From assembly GCA_021234155.1 (NCBI GenBank), contig JAJEKV010000010.1, positions 14,975,329 to 15,039,328 on the forward strand: a stretch of 64,000 bases of DNA, written 5' to 3'. The translations under genes were made by a program, and so were the position numbers. Numbering within the stretch: position 1 is the stretch's first letter; each line of letters opens with the position of its first letter. The notes beneath the pieces were generated by a model. That model was not told where the DNA came from, ran no database searches, and saw only the letters and a list, made by a program, of their open reading frames with translations. This document shows positions 47,745-57,680 of this stretch, in pieces. The stretch is from Isoetes taiwanensis. Lineage: Eukaryota > Streptophyta > Lycopodiopsida > Isoetales > Isoetaceae.

Positions 47745-49120
47745 CATGCTGTACAACATTCTAGTAGCCTGTTTCTTGTGTTATTTGCCACCGTGTCTTG
47801 GGATGATCGAAGAGGCACATCATCCTCGTTAAGGTGTACATCAAGAACGTTTTCGAATGATTTTGCTCGCTTATTCCATGTTCTTGCATTGAAGTCTCCC
47901 ATGACAAAAACATCCCCCTGGGCTTGATATTTGATTATATCCATGCTCAGGTTGCAAAATGGATCTTCACTGTCAAATTCATTGCATGCATATATTTTGG
48001 CATTGCTAGGAGCAAAATAGTAAATTGCTATGAAAAGCATTTTTTTATTTGATTGTACCTTTATCCAGATGTACTGTTTATTCACATCTTGCGCTAATAA
48101 GTGAATGCTATCCAGTAGTTGCTTTCTGCAGTAAATTGCCAATCCACCAAAGCCCCTTCCTACACCTATTTTCCGTTCATTCCATGTATGTCTGAGCATC
48201 TTAAAACCTTGAACGTCTGGCAGCAAGCAAAATTGATGTTCCCAAGTCTCTGTGAATAGCAATAAATCCTGATGTTGCCATAAATCTTTTGTAGCTTCTA
48301 CCTTTGGCTGATTCAAACCGTGTGCATTCCAAAAGCACACTCTCAAGGCCCGATTTCCCTGGTTTCTTTTTCTATTGGTGATCACCACCTTTCCACTTTG
48401 GTCCAGGTAGGCAGTGAAACCATTATTTTTGGCTTCTTTAATTTTGGACCATTCCTTTCTCCTGACATCTAGTTGGGCTGGAGTTAAATCTTGATCCAGC
48501 CATACCCCTCTCTCGCTCTTTAATGCACTTTTGTTATGCAAAATTCTACCACGAGCATCCCTGATATGAAACTTCACCAATATCGGCCTGGTGTGGAAAC
48601 CTGGCTTACCCAGTCTTCTGCTTGATATGTAACATGGTTCATGGATATGCATAACGTCACCGAAAAATCTCTTAAGTGTCTCTGCCATGTCCTCGTTTTC
48701 AGTTTCTAAAAGGCCTAAAATTTCCAAGTTTCGTGCCCTTTCTTCCTGGTTTGCTTGCTCAGCCCTAATCTGTTCCTGGTAAATCTGCATTTGCTCCTTG
48801 GTATTCTCTGCAATCAAAGATGCTAGCTTGGCTTCTAGATTTTTAATTTGCTCCGTATAATCTATCATAGGCTTTTGGAGGGAGGAAGCTAATTCCGCTT
48901 TCATTGAATCAATCATTGGTGTAGCCAGATCCACATTTTGTGTTGGATTTTGGCTGGGTGCATCTTCCAAAGATTTCTTCAGTGATTTTACTTCACCTCT
49001 CAATCCATGTACTTCTTCCTTGAGTTCCTGGATCAGGGCAATGATGTGAGCGGAGTCCCCTTCATATTCAATCAGGTCGCCCTTGGTGGGCGAACCTGGC
49101 CCTTTCTTCTTTGGTGGCAT
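47745..49120 (-). CDS. LINE-X: L1 ORF1p-like protein fused in frame to an endonuclease (3' part missing)
   Basis: One uninterrupted frame, about 459 residues of LINE origin before it runs into LINE-2. Residues 26-130 form a heptad-rich coiled coil (ALIQELKEEVHGLRGEVKSL). 131-195 resemble an RRM (NLEILGLLETENEDMAETL). 188-250 match the C-terminal domain of L1 ORF1p (RPILVKFHIRDARGRILHNK, then DLTPAQLDVRRKEWSKIKEA). From 259 an AP endonuclease follows with WNAHGLN (N265), FTETW (E291) and MGDFNAR (D409, N411). In typical L1 elements these proteins are separate ORFs. RT should follow but is cut off at the 47743 junction. The start at 49120 is the first Met and follows a 270-base leader. Confidence 0.8.
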
Positions 49121-49399
49121 ACAAATTGCCCCTTAGCCACTAACCTTAATTGCCTTAGCTCCAGCAACGAAATAACTCAGCAAAGGAATAACGCACTTGG
49201 GGAAGCACCTCGTGAACAGAATCCGATGCAGGCCGGTAACTAGCAGCACAGATTGTTTCGTTTGCTAGTAGACCAAGAGCAAGTGCCGAGATTTAAGAAA
49301 AAGGACAGTAGAGATTTCCTCTCCTATCCTTGCTTAGGTCTGTGATCAACAAGTCGGCCACCAGTCCAAATACAGTATACAGTTTTATTAATAATATAC

Positions 49400-49632
<233 letters not shown>

Positions 49633-49639
49633 CATCACG

Positions 49640-50760
49640 CCCACTTTGGACCTTGAAGGTCATGGAGTGACAATTTCAGTAATAGAGAACGATGTGCTTT
49701 TGTAGTTTTAAAATATAGACCAAGTGTCATGGGTTTCCTTTCTAATAGAGAGGGAAAATCCGCCTCTGTTATACGGAAATTATCTGAATCTCTGCATAAG
49801 CTGGACAACACAAGAAAGCATGAGCTTCGTCTTCTACCATGTTCATGTCACAAGCTTTGCAAAATCTCTCTTCCCCTGGTGTCTTCGACCACCTGCCTGT
49901 TTACACATGCAATCGGTGAGAATTCCTTCTGTACCTTGCTATGCACTGCTTCATGCACTGCTTTAGACGGGGGATTCGAGCTTTCAGGTAATCTTGCTCA
50001 CAGTAGATCAATAGTGGATTAATTTCTGAGTTGTATGTGATCATACGTGAACGTGGCTCCGCCCATAGCTTCTCGACAACTTTCATCTGCACTTGATCTC
50101 GAGCACCAAGATCTGAATCCGGTAATTGACTCAGGAATATCCCCCATCTCTTCGCCCATAGATTCACATCTCAGTACCATCCTGCTGTCATCCTGCTGTC
50201 ATTGATTGAGATAAAGCAATTTTTGATAGGTGTCCATCTGGTTGTTTATGGATTTTGGTCACAAAATTCAGAGTCTGATACAAAGCCTCTACTTCCAGAG
50301 GAAGCATGCCAGCTTCAGCCAACAATATTGCATATGGAATTTGAGATCTGATTCCAAATTCTTCAGAGAGAAAAATTTTCAGCAACCCTTCCATTTGGGA
50401 CCACTGATGCAATGAGATGGCAGGACCCCAAACAGGTGAGCTATAAAGGATTACGGTCTATATTAATGTCCTAAACAAAATCTTTTTGAGACCCCAATCT
50501 GTAAGAGAAGCATTATGACATCTAGATAGCATGCTATATATGGCTGCCTTGCCTCCCTTAATCTGCTTCTTGACACAGTCTTTCCAACTGTATTTGGCTG
50601 AAATTTCCAATCTCAAATATTTGTAACTGTCTATTATTTCCAGGATGTCATTCTTGTATGTGAAAGTTGGTCGGTTTGTATGTGACTTTGGATTTCGACA
50701 AGTCAACTTGTATATGCCTTACTTCACAACAGTCTAATATAGAGCCTGGGCATAGGATCA
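49640..50760 (-). pseudogene. LINE-X reverse transcriptase thumb, C-terminal region and 3' UTR
   Basis: Minus-strand frames at 50458-50706, 50188-50412 and 49901-50167 read in order. They contain IIDSYKYLRLEISAKYSWKD and GGKAAIYSMLSRCHNASL; then LHQWSQMEGLLKIFLSEEFG and PYAILLAEAGMLPLEVEALY; then KRWGIFLSQLPDSDLGARDQ. This is the post-YADD region of a LINE RT whose type differs from LINE-1, LINE-2 and LINE-4. The 5' remainder is absent. Past 49720 a 3' UTR leads to the (TTA)n(TTG)n tail. Confidence 0.8.
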
Positions 50761-52394
50761 TTTGACAGGTGGTATAAGCAGTTGTGGTTATAAGACCCTA
50801 TGGTTTTTTTATTGAAAGTGCCGGGTTTTTGAGAATCACATTAGTGGAGCCAATAAATTCATATCTAAGGAAGTGGCTTTTTTATATTAAATTATAAAAA
50901 TCATAGCTAAGTGACCCTTTATAAATAATCTTGTGAAGTTCGCCTGCATCGACATTAGAGTAGTGGTTCTAGCATTCTACATCGACTTATTTGGATTGTT
51001 AGGTCTTCATCACTTGTTTACCTTCTTCAACATGGTATTGGATGAATTGACAAGGGAAGTACATGTCGGAAGTATGATAAGTTTATGTTTATGGATTTAA
51101 CAAAAAGACTGTGGAGTTGTATTCCTTATGGGGGGGGAAATGGGCTTAGGATGGTAAGCATTACATAAGAGAAAATGTTAGTATTTCTATTGTTCAATGA
51201 GGTTTAAAGATCTACATCAACATGACATCCAGGCTTGATACTTCTTCGACATGTTTAGATTGTGAGCATGACCTTCATCAACAAATTTGCTCCTTCGACA
51301 TGGTAAGGTTGTATGGGCAACCTCGACAAGTGGCAAGGGTATGGTCTAGGCACATGTTTAGTAAATACTCTAATGAACATCACATGTCATTGTCTCAGTC
51401 ATTGTATCATAGTGTCTTGATATCTTGGTATTTGTTATGTACTTGGATCCTCCGGGGTTGGACTTCCAGGTTCAGTGGCTTGGGTTGCTCCGGCATGAAT
51501 CGTGTTCTGTGTTCTCTGTATTTGTGCTCTGTGACACCGGGCGTAGTTCTTCTGGCGGGATGATACGTCAATAAACTCTTGTGAACTCCCATGATAAGAG
51601 GTCCTCCAGTGCCAGACGCGGGCTGAGAAGTTAAATATACATGACTTTGGACCACTACTTAAATTTAATATTAGTAGTGAAATATTACTAAATATTTTAT
51701 TTAAATAGCAAGTCCAACTGTGCAGGTTTGGAACTAAAGAAATGTTCGTGGCGGCCTTGGCCGCCGCAATAAATTTCTTGTAATAATAATCAAGTTTATT
51801 TATTTGACATCCTATTTCTACTCTCGTCTTCCCGAAGCTTGGCTATTGTCAAGAGTATCTCGCACTTCTGCTTACACCATCAACAACAGGGTTAGTCACA
51901 CGGACTAAGTGGGGATCGAGGTTCTAGGACATGCCTAAGCATCAACAAGATAATGCATTAATCTAGTAACAATAACTAAACCTTACCGTAGTCCCGCCCC
52001 TGAAACACAAGTTAATAGTCCAAACAAACATGTCAACAATGCATAATTTATCCATCAATATCTACTATGTAATATAATCATTGCAACTCAATTCCAACAT
52101 TCAAAATAACATAATAATAGTAAGATCACAACCAATATTCTCCTGGGTCTGAGCATGGTCAACTCGGTTGATCAGGCCAGTGACATAGAGGCGGGATAAC
52201 CACGTGTGTACAGATCCATCCACGCTGCGTCCAGCATTGGAGGACCACTAATTGCGCATGACATTGTACCATACGGTACCAATGCCCGATGTTCAAATAA
52301 TACCATTTACATTTGAACTGTGCAATAACCACAAGTCTAGACCATCCACCTAGACTCCGGCCCCAAAGGTCTATATCAAAGAATTATACCATAG
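50761..52394. other. Spacer, no gene seen
   Basis: No recognisable coding domain; the ORFs at 51222-51563 and 51407-51655 (minus) overlap on opposite strands and lack motifs. The only structured piece is the hairpin at 51737-51779. Confidence 0.45.
51737..51779. other. Imperfect hairpin with GGCGGCC-TT-GGCCGCC core
   Basis: GGCGGCC (51750-51756), TT, GGCCGCC (51759-51765) form a perfect 7-bp stem. It is extended outward, after an imperfect middle, by AAGAAAT (51737-51743) and ATTTCTT (51773-51779). The GC-rich stem stands out in AT-rich surroundings. The function is unknown. Confidence 0.6.
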
Positions 52395-52439
52395 ATAACT
52401 CATTTCCATCATTCATCTTTGATCCTGAGCAACTTAAGT

Positions 52440-54987
52440 CCTTTTTGCATGGCCACTTTTCTTCCTTTTTTGCTTCTCGTAGCCTTCCCTTCCAATAAGA
52501 TTTTCAAGAGGCATTACTTGCAAAGATACATCCTATTATATCTGAGGAGCAAAGAGCTACTCTAGACGCAGAGATTATGCTGAATGATTTAGCAGATGCT
52601 ACCTTCCTTTTGAAGAAAGGAAGTTGTCATGGAATTGATGGTATTTCTATGGAGTTCTTTCAGAAGTTATGGGATTGGGTTGGCGATGATGTGTATGACG
52701 CGTTTCAGGATTTCAAGAGGCAAAGGCGTCTAGACAAAATTCTTAACTGGGGCTGCATTTCTCTTATTCCCAAGTGTAAGGAACCTTCATCAATTTCGGA
52801 CTGGCGCCCAATCGCCTTGCTATCTTCTGTGTACAAGATGTTTGCCAAAGCTTATGCACAAAAGCTTCGGGATATTCTTACTGATTCTATATCCTCTACA
52901 CAGTCAGGATTTCTACCATGACGATGCATATTAAACAATGTAACTGCTGCCTATGAAGGTATTTACTGGGCTCAATTTCAGGGCCATGAAATTGTATATT
53001 TGAAGCTGGACTTTGCAAAAGCGTATGACAGTGTTGACTGGGCCTTCTTAGAGAAATGTCTCTTACGATTTGGTTTTGTGCACAATTCACAGCTGATGTC
53101 ATGAGGCTTCATTATTCTGCTTGCTCTTCTGTTGTCTTCCAATGGGAACCCTCAGCATTCTTTCAAGTGGGTCATGGCATCCGTCAGGGCTGCCCATTAG
53201 CTCCATTATTATTTACAGTTGTGGCAGAGGTCCTTGTCCAGGTCTTCTCTCGTGCCGCTTAGGAGGGAATCTTGCATGGACTTCCTATGAACAATGGACC
53301 GCAGGAGATCTGTAATCAATATGCGGATGACACTTTCCTTTTTCTGAGGGCAGATGAGCAAAATTTGCAGAATGCCATTTCGTTGTTGGATTATTTTTCC
53401 CTAGCATCTGGTATTTTTGTGGGGTGGCAGAAGTGCACAGCACTATGGGCATTGGACTCTCCAATTCCACCAGGTGTAACTGCCTATCTATGGAAGATCC
53501 TTCCCCATGGCAAAGCAACCAAACTTCTTGGTATCCCTGCATGTGTTCATATCTCATCAGGAGACGCTTGGGAGGCCGTGATTAAGGGCTTGAAAAAGCA
53601 CTTTTTTGGTGGTCCACAGCTAAGCTTTCCATGGCAGGACGAATCATTGTGGCTAAGTCAGTTTTAAGTAGCATCCATGTGTATATGGCCTCGTTCATGT
53701 TAGATCCACAGTCAAAAGTACAACTTATCGTCAGGGTTGTCAGGAACTTCATCTGGGGGGAACAGAGGAGGGCACTGCTGTCAAAGTCAGTTGGAAAAAG
53801 TGCATGTTGCCAAAGCATTATGGCGGCCTTGGGATGATTAATTTTCTTTTGCAGAGCATGGTGATGATTGCTAAGTTTATTTGGCAAATTTTGAATAATG
53901 TGGATGAGTCCCCCGGTTGCCGTCTTGTTTATCAGTCTTTGCAAATGTGCATTTCTTTTGGGTCTCCATCTCTTAGGCCACTTTTTCCCTGGGGTCTGTT
54001 TTATCCACTGACTGCATGCCCTAATGCGTTCCCATTTCTTAGAGGATTGCTAGTTGTGTGGGAGACTGTACAATCTCTGTTTCATTTTCACTATCTTGCG
54101 CAGCCTAGCACTACTGCAAGTTGTTGGTGGATTCCATTGGATGGTGGTCCTCTGGTATCTTTAGTTCACCCATTGATGCAGCGTCGATGGAGATTAGCAG
54201 GTGTGTATAAGATATCTGATTCGTATAATAATCAAAGGCAGTTGCTGACATGGGAAGAGTTTAGAGCTAAGTTCCTCCTTTTAAGGTGGGATCGGGCTAT
54301 TTGGCAAAAAGTGTCTTCAATTCTTCCTCTAGTAGCACAAGTGGATGACCCCCAGCCTTGGATAGTTCATGAGCATGTCAAAGCAGATAAGTTGGTGAAT
54401 TCCATGTACATGGTCTTGCTTGCTGCAGACGTCTTGCCGCCTTCATCCAAGTGGCCTTTGGTCATTCCTAGGGATCGGCAGAAAGCAGTATGGAAATGGG
54501 TATGGGATAAACTACTCCATCCCAAACTATCTGTTTTATGGTGGCAAGTCATTCATCGTTGTCTATGAGTTAATATTCTGGTGCACAGATTTCGTCCAGA
54601 GGTATTTGCACTTTGTCCCTTATGTGCACAGAGGGACGAGACAATTGAGCATTGCTTCTTCTTGTGTAGACATGTCAGACATGCTTGGTTGTGGCTTCAA
54701 GGCCACTTTCGTTGCAATTTGAATAGCCAGCAGGTGTTATTAGCAGTCTATCCAAGCAGCTGGGATAATTTGGCATAAAGGGCATTGCATTTGGCTTCTG
54801 CATGGATCATTTGGTCCATTTGGAAAAGAAGGAATCTTCTCATATTCAAAGGTCTTGCTTGTTCAGATGCACAAATCCTTCTTGATTCCCAACAATGAAT
54901 TGTCAAAGCATTCAGGTGCTCATCAACTGCTAATGAGGTGAAGAGCCGTATTTGGGAGCACTATCTTCAGATTCACACTTACGTATG
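52440..54987 (+). pseudogene. LINE-4 ORF2: reverse transcriptase and zf-RVT, frameshifted
   Basis: 52577-52921 has GSCHGIDGISMEFF (normally CPG), ISDWRPIALLSSVYK and STQSGFLP. 52922-53260 gives LKLDFAKAYDSVDW and GHGIRQGCPLAPLLF. 53272-53667 has ICNQYADDTFLFL (catalytic YADD at 53320-53331). 53804-54568 is the thumb and connection, ending LHPKLSVLWWQVIHRCL. 54581-54778 has ALCPLCAQRDETIEHCFFLC, the zf-RVT metal-binding cluster. Stops at 52919, 53260, 53667 and 54566 separate the blocks. Confidence 0.92.
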
Positions 54988-55007
54988 AGATTTTGCTTGC
55001 TCTTCAT

Positions 55008-55828
55008 CATGGAAAAAATTAGTAGCTATTAATAGCCAAATGGCGATTTTTTAAGGGGTCTAGACAATTTTTGCGGCGAATTTTATGAAGGGAGGCTTCT
55101 TTAAAAAAAATAAAAAATAGCCATAGCTAAAACAAATATTCCATTATTTTTTTAGGATTAGCCAAACTATTTTCCCCCTTTTCCTCAAAGAAAAAGGGAT
55201 TAGCCTATCTTTATATTACAATAATTATATATTAGATCATTAATAGCCAAACAAAAATGAATTTGTATTAAAGACTTTTACACATCCCCACTGACCATCA
55301 TCAGTGATAGTAGTTTTTCAAACTATCTATTTCTATTACATATACCATATATATGCATCTTCAAAAAAGAATTGTAAGAGATGGTCAATATCTCTCTAGA
55401 TGCCTGAGTTGGTTGCATAATATCTTCCATCAAGGGTTAGAGATAAGCGCAATTTGATCAGCATATCTAGAAGGTGTCATTGCATTGAATGTTGTTCAGA
55501 TCATGGATACTATAAGCTATGTTGTGAGCTTTTGTTAAAAGTTTTTTAATATTATTGTATATTTCTTGATTGTTGATTATTATTTGTAATTGTAGTACAT
55601 ATATCTAAAGATACAGAATTTACATTTTTTGCTTTTTCCAGTTAGAAAAAATAGCTAAGTGAAAGTTTATAGTACTTAATTCAAAAGTTTTGCCAAGTCC
55701 AAGTAAATTTAAATGTAATGGTAATAATAACTTTAGCCAAATGTATATAATAAAGTATCGTAAAATTTTGAAAAATAACCAAACCATTTTTTATGGAAAA
55801 ATATATAGCATGCTTAATTTTTCCCCTG
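55008..55828. mobile_element. Non-autonomous hAT element, 821 bp, in the LINE-4 3' UTR
   Basis: CTCTTCAT flanks both ends (55000-55007 and 55829-55836), an 8-bp duplication. The left end is CATGGAAAAAATTAGTAGCT and the right end, reverse-complemented, CAGGGGAAAAATTAAGCATG. Both fit the hAT terminal form CA-N-GG. Subterminal copies of TAGCCAAA or TAGCTAA occur throughout (for example near 55033, 55150, 55242, 55735). No transposase is encoded, so a hAT transposase from elsewhere would have moved it. Confidence 0.85.
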
Positions 55829-56106
55829 CTCTTCATATTGTTTAGATGTTGTATTTGAGTGGGGTGGTTTTGCTCTGGTGGACATTCTCTCCACTGAGTT
55901 TTCAGTCCCCATTGTACTTTGTAACTTTCTCTAGATAATAAAGGCTCGAGTTCTTCAAAACAAAAAAAAAAACAAAAAAACAAAAAAATAACTCATTTCC
56001 ATCATCACACATTCCAAGGCAAGTTCAACATTAATTTCTATAGGTTCCACTTCACACAACAAAGAAAGTTTAACCAGAAGCCCAATAAAACATCTTTATC
56101 TATATA

Positions 56107-56624
56107 ATGCAGGTCCGTAGCACTGGCATAATTACTGCTACCCAGGTAGGAGCCCATAGGCCTAATCGACCTCGTCATATTCTGGTCCAATTTTGTGTAG
56201 CACAGCACAGATTGCACATCCTGCAACATGGCAGCCACCTAAGGGGTACTCCCTATTCAGTACAAGAGGATCTTTCCCCAGTGCAATTGTCTAGATGGCA
56301 CGAGGAGCTCTTTAGAGTCAGGGAGGCACGGTTACAGCAAAAATATGCAGTTTATAGGGGTGGCATTGCAATCATTCGAGACACTTGGCCCTTGAACCCT
56401 TGGTTGGGCTACGTTTAATATGTTTATATTCATGATCTTTTTTTTGTTTCTTTTATACATGAGACGGGCCCCCCTTTTTTTTTTTTTTGTAGGCAAGCTA
56501 TGTGACGGGGCTTTGTCCCTCGCTCTAGTTCGGGTTTATGCCCTTCTTTTGTATTGGGTCCCATAATCCGATTGGGTTCCCGTGGACGAAAAAAATATCT
56601 ATCTATCTATCTATCTATCTATCT
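56107..56624 (+). mobile_element. ORF1-only LINE relic with (ATCT)n tail
   Basis: The 103-residue frame 56107-56418 has RPRHILVQFCVAQHRLHIL, then DLSPVQLSRWHEELFRVREA and KYAVYRGGIAII. This aligns with the ORF1p C-terminal domain in LINE-X (RPILVKF...DLTPAQLDVRRKEW...). It is followed directly by a 3' UTR, CCCGTGGACGAAAAAAATAT and seven ATCT repeats (56597-56624). No endonuclease or RT lies between, so the copy has an internal deletion or is a non-autonomous half-LINE. Confidence 0.6.
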
Positions 56625-57660
56625 TAATAACAAACCAACGTAACCATTATTTAATCTTTATAATTATAACTTTAACTTTCTAACAAAATTTATTAACATT
56701 TTAGCATGTTTCGAATAACTATTAACATTTTGTTTTAACTCTATCTTCTTAGGTTACAGGAACGCAGCCTGCAGCTCACAATTCCAGCCTCCAAGCCATC
56801 AAATTCAGCATCAAAACGTCTTGATTCCTACTGATTTTGCTTGCCAAGAAGATTCCAAGCCATTTTGATCTGTTTATGCCCCAAATCGCGTGGTTTTTGG
56901 TCAGTTCTTAGCCACCAAAATCAAGTTCTTTGATGCCAAATCTTGCCTCTAATTCCCTGATTCTAACAAAGTTTAAAATGAAACGCACTTATTTGCTGGA
57001 AACGCACTTCAAAAGGAATCTTTGAAAGATTCCCTAAAATTCCCTTAAAAAAGTCCATTTTTAAGTTTTTTTTGTGACAGGTGTGACAATTTAAGTAATT
57101 TAGGTACCATTTTTGAGGGGTTGATTGAACATAACTTTCATGCAAAAATTTCAAATAGCAATTTTCATCCTCCTAAACTAGAACAAAAAATAATTACTTT
57201 TATAAAGTGTAGCAAAAAAGGGGCAATTAAAAAAATAGCAAGGGTAATAGAGTGACAAAGAAGTGATATATTCATGGTTGTGAAAATTGTACAAAATTAT
57301 GAACAAAATTGTCAAAAATATAGAACATTTTGACAGACAAATATCATCACCGCTTCTTTTCTCGCTTTTTTACATGTTTGAGTCATCTGGACAAACTTAC
57401 ATTTTGCAGCAAAGATCGATGCATCTCATCCTCCCACTCATTTAATCCCCTCGATCACTTGAGCCTTCATCCTCAGCTTCACTCTCAAACCCGGATGTAC
57501 TCGAACGATCTTCTTCCTCACCGCCTACAAGTGAGTCCTCATCATCATCTTTTTGCCCACCTTTCTAGGTTGTTTGTCTAATCCACATGCCGACCTTTTA
57601 TTAAAGTTTGAGTGACCATATCGTAACTTATTAGCAGCAATGTAACAAAGTCATATGCAA
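56625..57660. other. Spacer, no gene seen
   Basis: AT-rich sequence with no recognisable frame or repeat boundary; one 83-codon plus frame at 57330-57581 lacks motifs. Confidence 0.45.
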
Positions 57661-57680
57661 GAACCTTCACTTCGATAGAT

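Larger units (their letters stand above)
52413..55987 (+). mobile_element. L1-type LINE (LINE-4), 5'-truncated, with 18-bp target duplication
   Basis: ATAACTCATTTCCATCAT is duplicated exactly at 52395-52412 and 55988-56005. The element starts inside ORF2 (typical 5' truncation) and ends in an A-rich tail interrupted by C, after TAATAAAGGCTCGAGTTCTTC. It is closely related to LINE-2: compare LFTVVAEVL and ICNQYADDTFLFL with LFTIVAEIL and ICNQ. A hAT element sits in its 3' UTR. Confidence 0.95.

Noticed and set aside
51655-51720. Geminivirus-like origin (AAATATTAC near 51690)
   Set aside because: It is one mismatch from the conserved nonamer, is not in the loop of a GC-rich stem, and has no Rep gene nearby.
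56105-56130. Target duplication partner for the ORF1-only LINE
   Set aside because: ATCTTTATCTATATAATG on the left only loosely resembles the ATCT tail on the right; no exact duplication could be assigned.
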